A stretch of 64,000 nt of DNA from Parahaliea mediterranea (GCF_017255185.1 NZ_JAFKCZ010000010.1:122052-186051), one strand, 5' to 3'; positions 18,140-26,611 are shown, numbered from the stretch's first letter. The notes: generated by a model from the letters alone, not told the origin. Translations and numbers: made by a program.

Positions 18140-18848
18140 CTGGATGAACGAGGTACTTAACGGGCTCTTCCCCCAATACTGCCTGCTCTGCGGCCTGGCC
18201 AGCCACCACCGCCTGCCCCTGTGCGGCCCCTGCCGGGACGAACTGCCGCGCAATACGCTCTGCTGCCCACAGTGCGCGCTGCCCCGGGGTGCGGGCGTTC
18301 TCTGCGGCCGCTGCCTGGCCGCGCCGCCGCCCTTCGACAGCGCGCTGGCCCCCTACCTCTACGACGAACAGCTGGCCCTGCTGGTGCAGCGCTGGAAATA
18401 CCACCCGGACCCGCGGCTCGCCCGGCTGATGGCGGCGCTGTGGCTGGACGGGGTGGCGCGACGGCCCCTGCCCGAGGTGGACCTGGTGCTGCCGGTGCCC
18501 CTGCACTGGCGCAAGCTGCTGCAACGGGGTTTCAACCAGGCCGGGCAGTTGTGCGCGGGGCTCTGCGCCGGCCACCCGGCCCTGGCCGGGCTGCCCCCGC
18601 GCCCGGGATTGCTGCGCCGGCGCCGCGCCACCGCGGTGCAGGCCGGGCTCGATGCGCGCCAGCGCCGCGGCAACCTGCGCGGCGCCTTTACTTTGCGGGA
18701 GCGCTGTGACAATTTGCGAATCGCCCTGGTGGACGACGTGATGACCACCGGGGCCACCGCCGGCGAAGTCGCCCGGTGCCTGAAATCCGGTGGCGCCCGC
18801 GAGGTCCACCTGTGGTGCCTGGCGCGCACGCCGGCGCCACCCGACTGA
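18120..18848 (+). CDS. comF: ComF family phosphoribosyltransferase-like protein
   Basis: 242 aa. An N-terminal double zinc-knuckle (CLLC...CGPC...CPQC...CGRC, residues about 20-65) is followed by a PRTase fold with the PRPP-binding motif [13 protein letters not shown]. ComF/GntX proteins are linked to DNA uptake and nucleotide use; the biochemical role is not settled. The start is uncertain: an ATG at 18120 lies inside the BirA operator, and an ATG at 18144 ([13 protein letters not shown]) is equally plausible; neither has a good ribosome-binding site. Divergent from bioB, as in many gammaproteobacteria. Confidence 0.88.
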   Translation: MRLQVNNWMNEVLNGLFPQYCLLCGLASHHRLPLCGPCRDELPRNTLCCPQCALPRGAGVLCGRCLAAPPPFDSALAPYLYDEQLALLVQRWKYHPDPRLARLMAALWLDGVARRPLPEVDLVLPVPLHWRKLLQRGFNQAGQLCAGLCAGHPALAGLPPRPGLLRRRRATAVQAGLDARQRRGNLRGAFTLRERCDNLRIALVDDVMTTGATAGEVARCLKSGGAREVHLWCLARTPAPPD

Positions 18849-18916
18849 ACAGGAAACAACGTGGGGCAAGGGACGGGGTTGGACACGGACGCACCTGGCA
18901 GGGGGCCGGCGACGCC

Positions 18917-19594
18917 ATGAGCGACGCGGAACTCGAGGCCATCGCCCTCACCCTGATGCTTGCCGGCACCACCACCGTGCTGCTGTTGCTACTGGGCACG
19001 CCGCTGGCCTGGTGGCTGTCGCGGCGACGCGGCACGATTCCCGCGCTGCTGGAGGCGGTGGTGGCCATGCCCCTGGTGCTGCCGCCCACGGTGCTGGGCT
19101 TCTACCTCCTGTTGTTGCTGGCGCCGGACACCCCCGTCGGCCGCCTGTGGCAGCAGCTCACAGGCAGCCAGCTGGCCTTCAGTTTCGAGGCCCTGGTGAT
19201 CGGCTCGGTCATCTATTCCCTGCCCTTCGTGGTGCAACCCCTGCAGGCGGCCTTCTCCCGGGTGCCCGGCACCCTGCTGCAGGCCGCGGCCACTCTCGGC
19301 GCCAGCCCCCTGGACCAGTTCCGCGCGGTGGTGCTGCCGCTGACCCGGCGCAGCTTCCTGGTGGCGGCGAGCCTGGGCTTCGCGCACACGGTGGGGGAGT
19401 TCGGGGTGATCCTGATGATCGGCGGCAATATCCCGGGCGAGACCCGGGTGGTGTCGGTGGCCCTGTACGACCACGTGGAATCCCTGCAGTTTGCCGAGGC
19501 CCACCGCCTCGCCGCGCTGCTGGTGGTGTTTTCCCTGGCGCTGCTGTTCCTGCTGTACCGCGGTGACCGGCGGGCACTGGAGCTGGGCCGGTGA
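18917..19594 (+). CDS. modB: Molybdate ABC transporter permease
   Basis: 225 aa, starting at the ATG at 18917. Five or so membrane segments are visible (MLAGTTTVLLLLLGTPLAWWL, LVLPPTVLGFYLLLLLA and others). The EAA cytoplasmic loop reads AAATLGASPLDQFRAVVLPL, and GEFGVILMIGGNIPGETRVVS is typical of ModB. It overlaps modC by 4 nt. The periplasmic binding protein modA is not found beside it; comF lies upstream instead. Confidence 0.93.
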   Translation: MSDAELEAIALTLMLAGTTTVLLLLLGTPLAWWLSRRRGTIPALLEAVVAMPLVLPPTVLGFYLLLLLAPDTPVGRLWQQLTGSQLAFSFEALVIGSVIYSLPFVVQPLQAAFSRVPGTLLQAAATLGASPLDQFRAVVLPLTRRSFLVAASLGFAHTVGEFGVILMIGGNIPGETRVVSVALYDHVESLQFAEAHRLAALLVVFSLALLFLLYRGDRRALELGR

Positions 19595-20673
19595 GCGAGC
19601 TGGCGCTGAACCTGGACTGCCGCGGCGCCGACGACTTCCGGCTGCGGCTCGACGAAAGCCTGCCACTGTCTGGCGTGACCGCCATCTACGGCGCCAGCGG
19701 CAGCGGCAAGACCACCCTGCTGGAATGCATCGCCGGCCTGCGCCGCGGCGACGCCGGCAGCCGCATCCACTTTGCCGGCGAGGCCTGGCAAGACGGCGCC
19801 CGCCACCTGCCGCCCTGGCAGCGCCGGGTGGGCTACGTATTCCAGGACGCGCGCCTGTTTCCCCACCTGGACGTGGCCGGCAACCTCGACTTCGGCCGCC
19901 GCCGGCGCGGCGGGCACGAGGGCCTGGAGCCCGAGCGGGTGAGCCGCTGGCTGGGCCTGGATACGCTGCTACACCGCCGGCCCGACACCCTGTCGGCGGG
20001 CCAGCAGCAGCGCGTGGCCATCGCCCGGGCGCTGCTCAGCGCGCCGCGCCTAATGCTGCTGGACGAACCCCTGGCCAACCTCGACGGCGCCAGCCGCCAA
20101 CAGTGCCTGGACTCGCTGCGGCGGGTGATCGCCGCCACCGGCATCCCCATGATCTACGTAAGCCACGACATCGAGGAGGTCAGCCAGTTCGCCGACCGCA
20201 TGCTGGTGCTGGAGGCGGGACGGGTGCGCGACCGCGGCCCGATGCTGGAACTCAGCAGCCGCATCGACACCCGCCTGGCCCACGAGGAACAGGCCGCCGC
20301 CATCCTGCGCGCCAACGTGGTGGGCCACGACGAGGCCTTCGGCCTCAGCGAACTGGCGGTGGACGGCGGCCGCCTGTGGGTCAACCGCCTGCCGGGGGAG
20401 GCCGGCGCGGCTCGGCGCATCCGGGTGCCGGCGCGGGATGTGAGCGTGTGCCGCAGCCGCCCGGAGGACAGCAGCATCCTCAACATCCTGCCGGTCACCG
20501 TGGCCGAGATCGAAGCCACCGGCGAAACCCGGGTGCTGCTGCGCCTGGCCCTGGGCGAGCAGTACCTGCTGGCGCGCATCACCCGCAAGTCCGCCGCCGC
20601 CCTCGAACTGGCTGTGGGTGATACCATCTACGCCCAGATCAAAAGCGCCGCGCTGTTATCGGATATTGCATGA
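19591..20673 (+). CDS. modC: Molybdate ABC transporter ATP-binding protein
   Basis: 360 aa with a GTG start overlapping the modB stop (GTGA). Walker A GASGSGKTT, Q-loop VFQDARLFPHL (typical of ModC), signature LSAGQQQRVAIARALL, Walker B LMLLDEPLANLD. The C-terminal 65-70 residues form a mop/TOBE-like oxyanion-binding domain (SSILNILPVTVAEIEATGE). It overlaps srkA by 4 nt (ATGA), so modBC and srkA are probably translated together. Confidence 0.95.
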   Translation: MSELALNLDCRGADDFRLRLDESLPLSGVTAIYGASGSGKTTLLECIAGLRRGDAGSRIHFAGEAWQDGARHLPPWQRRVGYVFQDARLFPHLDVAGNLDFGRRRRGGHEGLEPERVSRWLGLDTLLHRRPDTLSAGQQQRVAIARALLSAPRLMLLDEPLANLDGASRQQCLDSLRRVIAATGIPMIYVSHDIEEVSQFADRMLVLEAGRVRDRGPMLELSSRIDTRLAHEEQAAAILRANVVGHDEAFGLSELAVDGGRLWVNRLPGEAGAARRIRVPARDVSVCRSRPEDSSILNILPVTVAEIEATGETRVLLRLALGEQYLLARITRKSAAALELAVGDTIYAQIKSAALLSDIA

Positions 20674-21650
20674 ACCAACACCCCTACGAAGCCCTGTCGC
20701 CGGATGTCGTGATCGACGCGGTGGAATCCGCCGGCTACCTGAGCGACGCCCGCCTGCTGGCTCTCAACAGCTACGAGAACCGCGTCTACCAGGTGGGTAT
20801 CGAGGACGGCACCCCCTTGATCGCCAAGTTCTACCGCCCCGAGCGCTGGAGCGACGCGCAGATCCTGGAGGAACACAGCTTCAGCCTGGAACTGCAGGAG
20901 GCGGAAATCTCGGTGGTGGCGCCGTTAACCGATGCCGACGGCGCCACCCTGCACCGCCACGCCGGCTTCCGCTTCGCCCTGTTCGAACGCCGCGGCGGCC
21001 ACCCGCCGGAGCTCGACAACCCCGACAACCTGCTGGTACTGGGCCGCACCCTGGGCCGCATCCACAATGTGGGCCGCGCCAGCCATTTTGAGCACCGGCC
21101 GACGATGACCGCGCAGGGCATGCTGTGGGACAACCGCGAATTCCTGCTGGAGAAGTTCATCCCGCGGGAGCTGCGACCGGCCTACGAGACGATCACTGCG
21201 GACCTGGGGGGCATTGTCGATACGCTGTTCGGCGAGGTGGCACAGGAGGACCTGATCCGGGTCCACGGCGACTGCCACGTGGGCAATATCCTGTGGCGGG
21301 ACGACACGGCGCATTTTGTCGACCTCGACGACTGCTGCACGGCGCCGGCGATTCAGGACCTGTGGATGTTCCTCAGCGGCGAGCGCCACGAGCGGGAGCT
21401 GCAGCTGTCGGAGCTTATCGAGGGCTACAGCGAATTCTGCGACTTTCACCCGCGCCAACTGCGCTGGGTGGAGGCCCTGCGCAGCATGCGCCTGGTGTAC
21501 TACGCCGCCTGGCTCGCGCGGCGCTGGGAGGACCCGGCCTTTCCCCGCAGTTTCACCTGGTTCAACACCGAGCGCTACTGGGCGGACCATGTGCTGGAGT
21601 TGCGGGAGCAGTTGGGGGCACTTCAGGAAGAACCGCTGCGGTTGCTATAG
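20670..21650 (+). CDS. srkA: Stress response kinase A (YihE/RdoA)
   Basis: 326 aa. Choline/aminoglycoside-kinase-fold Ser/Thr kinase. Nucleotide-binding part: NSYENRVYQVGIEDGTPLIAKFYRP. Catalytic loop HGDCHVGNILW and metal-binding FVDLDDC. In E. coli SrkA counteracts MazF-linked death under oxidative stress. Tight 4-nt overlap with modC is unusual and suggests co-expression. Full family length. Confidence 0.93.
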   Translation: MNQHPYEALSPDVVIDAVESAGYLSDARLLALNSYENRVYQVGIEDGTPLIAKFYRPERWSDAQILEEHSFSLELQEAEISVVAPLTDADGATLHRHAGFRFALFERRGGHPPELDNPDNLLVLGRTLGRIHNVGRASHFEHRPTMTAQGMLWDNREFLLEKFIPRELRPAYETITADLGGIVDTLFGEVAQEDLIRVHGDCHVGNILWRDDTAHFVDLDDCCTAPAIQDLWMFLSGERHERELQLSELIEGYSEFCDFHPRQLRWVEALRSMRLVYYAAWLARRWEDPAFPRSFTWFNTERYWADHVLELREQLGALQEEPLRLL

Positions 21651-21696
21651 GTCTTCTGGCAATACCGGCGACTTTGCCCTTGGGGCCGCGCCCACA

Positions 21697-21792
21697 GATG
21701 GGGTGTGCCTCGCCGGACACGCCGTGAACCCATCCATGGGGGCTTGTGTTCGGCATCCCTGCCTCTCACAGTCCGTCGAGGCACACCCCATC
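21697..21792. repeat. Hairpin element A: conserved core between long inverted arms
   Basis: Arms 21697-21712 (GATGGGGTGTGCCTCG) and 21777-21792 are perfect inverted copies. With one mismatch the pairing extends inward to 21718/21771. The core contains CGCCGTGAACCCATCCATGG then GGGCTTGTGTTCGGCATCC. That core recurs in inverse orientation at 26.88 kb and in altered form at 26.64 kb, whereas the arms differ in each copy. It lies in the 228-nt gap after srkA and could also serve as a bidirectional terminator. Nothing else was recognised in that gap. Confidence 0.75.
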
Positions 21793-21878
21793 TCCGGTCG
21801 CTCAGCACATTGACGACTAGCTTTTCAATTTCGCCCACCAAAATTGGAACAGGCAATTAGAGCACGCGGAACCCGCTA

Positions 21879-22604
21879 CTACCGAGACCTTAAACACGGG
21901 TTGATCCGACCCAACAACCACCGCCAGAAACTGTTTCCCGCCAGCACCTGCCGATCCACCTCGTCGAAGAAGCGCTCCAGCCCCTCCGGGTCGGCGAAGT
22001 AATCCATGCGGGTGGTGAAGCCCCGCTCGGGGTCCAGCTCTTTCACCACTTTCGCCGGATTACCCGCCACCACCACGTTGGCGGGCACATCGCGGGTGAC
22101 CACGGCGCGGGCGGCCACCACCGTATTGTCGCCGATGGTCACGCCCTTGAGTACGGTGGCGTGGTCCCCCAGCCATACGTTGCGGCCGATATGCACCGGG
22201 GTGACGCGTTCATCGCGGACGGTGCGGTCATAGATCGTGTGCCAGTCGGAGTCGGTAACGTAGGCGCCGTGAGCGAACATGCTGCCGTCGCCCACCACCA
22301 CCTCGTCGGAGGCGCTGATGCGCGAGCCGGGGCTCATCAGCACGCAGTCGCCAATCTCGACGCGGCCGGCGCCGTCTTCCCGTCCCCATACGCCGATCTG
22401 TACCCGGTGCATGGGCTCGCCGATGGCGGTGAAGCTGTGGCCGATGTGGATATTGGGGCCGGAGATGTGCACGTACCAGGGCTTCATCACCGTCTCATGG
22501 GGGCCGAGGTACGCGCACTCGGGGCGCAGGAAGTAATCGGTGTACCAGCGGCGGAACGACAGGTAGGCCTTCTTCAGCCAGTAGGGACGCAGGTCCTTGC
22601 GCAT
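21879..22604 (-). CDS. Left-handed beta-helix (hexapeptide) acyltransferase
   Basis: 241 aa from the ATG at 22604 (MRKDLRPYWLKK). The frame runs on to 22754, but that extension translates one of the palindromic repeats (FGRINSTLQ) and is rejected. The central part has imperfect hexapeptide repeats (VHIGRNVWLGDHATVLKGVTIGDNTVVAARAVVTRDVPANVVVAGNPAKVV), the form of LbH O-acetyltransferases of the WcaF/maltose acetyltransferase group; only the pattern is meaningful here. The acceptor is unknown. It stands alone, flanked by repeat elements on both sides. Confidence 0.8.
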   Translation of the reverse strand: MRKDLRPYWLKKAYLSFRRWYTDYFLRPECAYLGPHETVMKPWYVHISGPNIHIGHSFTAIGEPMHRVQIGVWGREDGAGRVEIGDCVLMSPGSRISASDEVVVGDGSMFAHGAYVTDSDWHTIYDRTVRDERVTPVHIGRNVWLGDHATVLKGVTIGDNTVVAARAVVTRDVPANVVVAGNPAKVVKELDPERGFTTRMDYFADPEGLERFFDEVDRQVLAGNSFWRWLLGRINPCLRSR

Positions 22605-22715
22605 GGGCTTGGTCTTTTGCTGATGGAACCGGAAGTGAAGCCTGATTATTATGTCGAAAAAGGGAGAAAGATACGAATGACACTTTCTCCAGTCAAATAC
22701 GGGGTAATTCAACCG

Positions 22716-22786
22716 CTGTAGGGTCGAATTTATTCGACCAAAAGAGCTGCTCACGGCAGCAATGGCCGAATAAATTCGGCCCTACA
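22716..22786. repeat. Pair of palindromic GAATNNATTC-type repeats
   Basis: CTGTAGGGTCGAATTTATTC then GACC (22716-22739), and in inverse orientation GGCCGAATAAATTCGGCCCT then ACA (22764-22786). One copy has TC/GA arms and the other CC/GG arms, so arm bases change in pairs. Same family as the arrays at 44.4, 54.2 and 63.5 kb. Confidence 0.85.
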
Positions 22787-22807
22787 ACCGTTACGTATTT
22801 GCCAGAA

Positions 22808-22852
22808 GGGACGGATACCTAATCCCACGGCATTGAATTCGGTATCCGTCCC
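22808..22852. repeat. Inverted repeat GGGACGGATACC ... GGTATCCGTCCC
   Basis: Perfect 12-nt arms (22808-22819 and 22841-22852) around a 21-nt loop just upstream of the TrmB-like gene. This arm sequence is a dispersed palindromic element in many proteobacteria. It may double as a terminator. Confidence 0.7.
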
Positions 22853-22888
22853 CCTACTTCCACCCACTGTTACAGGAGCCCCAGGGTT

Positions 22889-23563
22889 TTGCAAGCCAAC
22901 TCCCGCGCGGTCAGCAGCAACCAGCGTTTTGTCCACCCCAAACTCTCGCAGGTGGTGCGGCGGCATTTACAGCAGCCATCGCGCAAACCGATCGCGCGCC
23001 ACAACCGGGAGGCCTTCGCGGCATTGGCGCAGCGCATGGCGGATGAGCCGCGCCCGCTGGTGCTGGACTCTTTCTGTGGCACCGGCCAAAGCACCGCCGC
23101 GCTCGCCGGTCGCCATCCGGGCCACCTGGTGGTGGGTATCGACAAGTCCGCGCACCGCCTGCAACGCCATGTGGGGAGCGGGGCGGGCAACTACCTGCTG
23201 CTCCGGGCGGAGTGCGAGGATATCTGGCAGCTCGTGGCGGCACGGCGGTGGATCGTCGATTACCACTACATCCTCTACCCCAATCCCTGGCCCAAGGCGG
23301 CGCACCTGCAGCGCCGGGTCCACGGGCACGCCAGTTTCCCGCTGCTGCTGCAATTGGGCGGACGTATCGAGCTGCGCAGCAACTGGCAGCTGTACGCCGA
23401 GGAGTTCGGCGTGGCCCTGTCGCTGGCCGGCAGGCGCGGACGCATCGGCCGCCGCCCGATGGAACCAACGCCGCTGACACTGTTCGAACGCAAGTACCAG
23501 TCCAGCGGACAGAGCCTGTGGTACTACGAAAGCGACGACGAGAACGCCCGGCCGGCGCCGTGA
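22889..23563 (+). CDS. TrmB-like SAM-dependent methyltransferase
   Basis: 224 aa with a TTG start at 22889; GGAG lies 11 nt upstream. Motif I is LDSFCGTGQST, followed by VGIDKSAHRL. YPNPWPKAAHLQRRVHGH matches the FPDPWPK-KRH active-site motif of tRNA (guanine-46-N7) methyltransferase TrmB, but the N-terminal part diverges and motif I has SFCGTG rather than EIGxGxG. This suggests a paralogue of TrmB. Similar proteins are annotated as TrmB-like or simply SAM methyltransferases. Substrate not proven. Confidence 0.75.
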   Translation: MQANSRAVSSNQRFVHPKLSQVVRRHLQQPSRKPIARHNREAFAALAQRMADEPRPLVLDSFCGTGQSTAALAGRHPGHLVVGIDKSAHRLQRHVGSGAGNYLLLRAECEDIWQLVAARRWIVDYHYILYPNPWPKAAHLQRRVHGHASFPLLLQLGGRIELRSNWQLYAEEFGVALSLAGRRGRIGRRPMEPTPLTLFERKYQSSGQSLWYYESDDENARPAP

Positions 23564-23614
23564 CGCCAAGGGGCGAATCGGCTACAGTGAAAAGTCCAAT
23601 GCGAGGTATTGTCC

Positions 23615-24439
23615 ATGTCCCCAAAAGTTGAAGATCCGGTCTGGCAACGAATCTGCGAGGAAACCCGCAAGCAGGCCGCCATCGAGCCCATCCTGGCGAG
23701 CTACCTGCACGCCACCATCCTCAATCACGCCAAGCTGGAGCACGCCCTGAGCTTCCACCTGGCCAACCAGCTCGACAGCCCGGCGGCCTCGGCGCTGCTG
23801 CTGCGGGAGGTCATGGAAGAGGCGCTGCGGGACGACTGCTGCCTGCGCAAAACGGTGCGCGCCGACCTGCTGGCGGTACTGGACCGCGACTCCGCCTGCC
23901 ACGAGCTGTACATCCCCTTCCTGTACTTCAAGGGCTTCCACGCCTTGCAGACCCACCGCGTGGCACACTGGCTGTGGAACAAGGGCCGCCACTCCCTGGC
24001 GCTGTTCTTCCAGAACCGCATGTCCTCGGAGTTCGGGGTGGATATCCACCCCGCGGCGAAACTGGGCCACGGCCTCCTGCTCGACCACGCCACCGGCCTG
24101 GTGATCGGCGAAACTGCCGTGGTGGGCGACAACGTCTCCATCCTGCAATCGGTCACCCTCGGCGGTACCGGCAAGGAAGACGGCGATCGCCACCCGAAGA
24201 TCGGCAACGGCGTACTGATCAGCGCCGGCGCCAAGATCCTGGGCAATATCCGGGTGGGCGACGGCGCCAAGGTGGGCGCGGGCAGCGTGGTGCTGGACGA
24301 GGTGCCGCCCCACACCACCGTGGCCGGCGTCCCGGCGAAAATCGTCGGCCGCCCCTCCTCCGAGGCGCCCGCGCTGGAGATGGACCACGATTTCTGCTGC
24401 GACGAGGAGGTCGCCAAACCGCAGAAGAAAGCGGGGTAA
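23615..24439 (+). CDS. cysE: Serine O-acetyltransferase
   Basis: 274 aa from the ATG at 23615; a TTG two codons earlier is open, but GCGAGG is best spaced for the ATG. Makes O-acetylserine for cysteine synthesis. The N-terminal helical SATase domain (EEALRDDCCLRKTVRADLLAVLDRD) precedes the LbH domain with catalytic DIHPAAKLGHGLLLDHATG, VTLGGTGKEDGDRHPKIGNG and GNIRVGDGAKVGAGSVV. The C-terminal tail ends in KKAG rather than the Ile that inserts into CysK, so a cysteine-synthase complex may not form. Monocistronic. Confidence 0.95.
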   Translation: MSPKVEDPVWQRICEETRKQAAIEPILASYLHATILNHAKLEHALSFHLANQLDSPAASALLLREVMEEALRDDCCLRKTVRADLLAVLDRDSACHELYIPFLYFKGFHALQTHRVAHWLWNKGRHSLALFFQNRMSSEFGVDIHPAAKLGHGLLLDHATGLVIGETAVVGDNVSILQSVTLGGTGKEDGDRHPKIGNGVLISAGAKILGNIRVGDGAKVGAGSVVLDEVPPHTTVAGVPAKIVGRPSSEAPALEMDHDFCCDEEVAKPQKKAG

Positions 24440-24697
24440 CCAATGTAGGCCCGTGCAGGGCCGACAGCGGCCCCTTCTTTACGGGTCGTTTGTTCGGACG
24501 GTTGTGCGGTAAACCGGTCGAATGAATTCGACCCTACAGGGTCGGAAGGCCCCTTACTCCATTCGCGGGAAAACTCCCTGTAGAGCGGAGGGCCTGCCCC
24601 TCTTTTCGGACACAGCGGGCCCTTCTTTTCGGGTCATTTATTCCGCCGCGGTGGCTTGGCTAGCGAGAAAGGGCTCTGACCCCTTTTTCCCTTTTGC
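24440..24697. other. Repeat-bearing gap after cysE
   Basis: No gene. It contains one clear palindromic repeat (GGTCGAATGAATTCGACCCT then ACAG, 24516-24539), degenerate relatives on both sides (CTGTAGAGCGGAGGGCC, GGGTCATTTATTCCGCCGCG) and a REP copy at 24668-24687. Confidence 0.65.
24668..24687 (+). repeat. REP-like element AAAGGGCTCTGACCCCTTTT
   Basis: Direct copy of the element at 25417-25436, placed just beyond the 3' end of the PEP-CTERM gene fragment. The AAAGGG-CTCTGACCCC core is a common REP/REPIN type in gammaproteobacteria, mobilised by RAYT transposases; no RAYT gene is in the window. Confidence 0.65.
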
Positions 24698-25366
24698 TTA
24701 TCGTTTAGTGAAGCGGCGCAGAACCAACAACCCCAGTCCCAGCAGCGCCATCGACCCCGGTACGGGCACGGCCGTGGACTGGGCATTGCAGTAATTACCG
24801 TCGGCGGAGAAGCAGATCGCCGTGCCATCCGTAATCACTGCCTCGTTGAAGGACCACTGCAAACCCAGGCCCGGAGAGTCCTGGATGCCGACAGTTGCAC
24901 CACCACCCTGCTCGCCGCTCGCAAAGAGGTACTGCAACAGGATGTCATTAGAGCCTTCAAATAGGATCGCCTGGGCGCTCACAAGGTTGGATGATGAACC
25001 GAAATGGGGCACCAGATTCCACTGGGATACAAAATACCGTGACCCGGCACTGCCGAAAGTCTGGTAAAACACACCACCCCCGGCACCAGGATTGAGGTCA
25101 TCCCAGTAAACGGCAATGAAACTGTCGTTGATGCCGTAGGAGTTGCCCGCCGGAATCGACGTGTTACTAAGGCCCAGGTAGCCGTCGGCGAACGCCAGAT
25201 TGCCATTGGAGCTGACGGAGATTTCCGAGGCGGTTTCACCGTACAGGGAGAAATTGAAGCCGATACTGGCGCGACCGTAGCTGTCGTCAGACAGGAACAG
25301 GTTGGTACCGGTACCCGAGATGTCCATCCACTCGAAATCGATTTCGTCGGTGGCCGTGTAACCGAA
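24698..25366 (-). pseudogene. 5'-truncated PEP-CTERM anchored protein
   Basis: The frame ends in VPVPGSMALLGLGLLVLRRFTKR, a PEP-CTERM-type sorting tail (Pro-rich motif, hydrophobic segment, basic end). The body resembles secreted PEP-CTERM proteins (IGFNFSLYG, VSSNGNLAF, FIAVYWDDLNPG). A signal peptide is required for such proteins but is absent. Coding character continues upstream of the first ATG (25327) as FGYTATDEIDFEW and then runs into the REPIN at 25366. The 5' part therefore appears to have been lost or replaced at the repeat. A 209-aa product from 25327 would be cytoplasmic and probably useless. No exosortase gene is in the window. Confidence 0.7.
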
Positions 25367-25436
25367 AAAAGGGGTCAGAACCCTTTTAAAATCGAATCAA
25401 TCCAACTCTGCAAAAAGGGCTCTGACCCCTTTTTAG
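25367..25436. repeat. REPIN: two inverted REP copies
   Basis: AAAAGGGGTCAGAACCCTTT (from about 25367) and the inverted partner AAAGGGCTCTGACCCCTTTT (25417-25436) are separated by about 28 nt. This is the form of a REPIN. Its right end supplies the TAA stop of hemE (25433-25435), and its left end abuts the truncated PEP-CTERM gene. Confidence 0.75.
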
Positions 25437-26500
25437 GTCTGGTGGTACTGGGGGGAGAGCTCCTGTACCGCGTCGACGAAGGCGGTGACGTGGTCGGGGT
25501 TGACCTCCGGGGTGATGCCGTGGCCCAGGTTGAAGACGTGCCCCGAGCCGTGGCCGTAGCCCGCCAGGATCGTCGCGACCTCTTCTCGGATGCGCGTCGG
25601 CGAGGCGTAGAGCATCGCCGGGTCCATATTGCCCTGCAGCGCGACGCGGTCACCCACCTGTTCGCGGGCGCTGGCGATATCGGTGGTCCAGTCGATACCC
25701 ACCGCCTGGGCGCCGCAGCCGGCAATGGCGGGCAGCCACTGGCCACCGCCCTTGGTGAACACGATCACCGGCACCGGCCGGCCGTCGGCCTCCCGGGGCA
25801 GGCGCGCGATCACCCGCTGCATGTATTTGAGCGAGAACTCCTTGTAGCCCGCGGCACTTAAGGCGCCGCCCCAGGTATCGAAGATCTGCAGGGCCTGGGC
25901 GCCGGCCTTGACCTGCTCGGACAGGTAGTCGGCCACCGCGTCCGCCAGCAGCGACAGCAGCTGGTGCATCAGCTCGGGCTGGTCGTAGGCCATGGCCTTG
26001 ACCCGGCGGAAGTCCTTGGAAGAACCGCCCTCGACCATGTAGGTGGCCAGGGTCCAGGGGCTGCCGGAGAAGCCGATCAGCGGCACGCTGCCGTTCAGTT
26101 CCCGGCGGATGGTGCTGACGGCGTTCATCACGTAACCGAGATCGTCGGCGGCGGCGATGCTGTTGAGCCCCGCGAGGTCGGCCTCGCTGCGCACGGTCTT
26201 GCGGAAGCGCGGGCCCTCGCCCTCCTCGAAGTACAGGCCCAGGCCGAGGGCGTCGGGAATGGTGAGAATGTCGGAAAACAGGATCGCGGCGTCCATGGGG
26301 TAGCGGCGCAGGGGCTGCAGGGTCACTTCGCAGGCGAGCTCGGCGTTTTTGCACAAGTCGAGGAAGGAGCCCGCCTGCTCGCGGGTGGCGCGGTACTCGG
26401 GCAGGTAGCGCCCGGCCTGGCGCATCATCCAGATGGGGGTGCGGTCCACCGGTTCACGCTGCAGGGCGCGGAGGAAGCGGTCGTTTTTCAGTTCGGTCAC
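25433..26500 (-). CDS. hemE: Uroporphyrinogen decarboxylase
   Basis: 355 aa with a GTG start at 26500, chosen because GGGAG lies 6 nt upstream and because the family begins MTELKNDR; the longer frame to 26524 would place that ribosome-binding site inside the gene. Converts uroporphyrinogen III to coproporphyrinogen III. Signature [14 protein letters not shown] near the N-terminus and [19 protein letters not shown]. The stop codon lies in a REPIN. Confidence 0.95.
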   Translation of the reverse strand: MTELKNDRFLRALQREPVDRTPIWMMRQAGRYLPEYRATREQAGSFLDLCKNAELACEVTLQPLRRYPMDAAILFSDILTIPDALGLGLYFEEGEGPRFRKTVRSEADLAGLNSIAAADDLGYVMNAVSTIRRELNGSVPLIGFSGSPWTLATYMVEGGSSKDFRRVKAMAYDQPELMHQLLSLLADAVADYLSEQVKAGAQALQIFDTWGGALSAAGYKEFSLKYMQRVIARLPREADGRPVPVIVFTKGGGQWLPAIAGCGAQAVGIDWTTDIASAREQVGDRVALQGNMDPAMLYASPTRIREEVATILAGYGHGSGHVFNLGHGITPEVNPDHVTAFVDAVQELSPQYHQT

Positions 26501-26611
26501 GGGGGACTCCCTTTGTCTTTCCAACCTGCGGGACTGCTATTTGGCTGGCTATGTTTGGTCTTGTCTGGATTTGCTTTGGCTTGGTCGGGGACTTCGTCGC
26601 CCGGCGCCGCA

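Noticed and set aside
22605..22754. N-terminal extension of the hexapeptide acyltransferase
   Set aside because: The extra 50 residues translate a palindromic repeat (FGRINSTLQ) and non-conserved spacer; the family-like sequence starts at the ATG at 22604.
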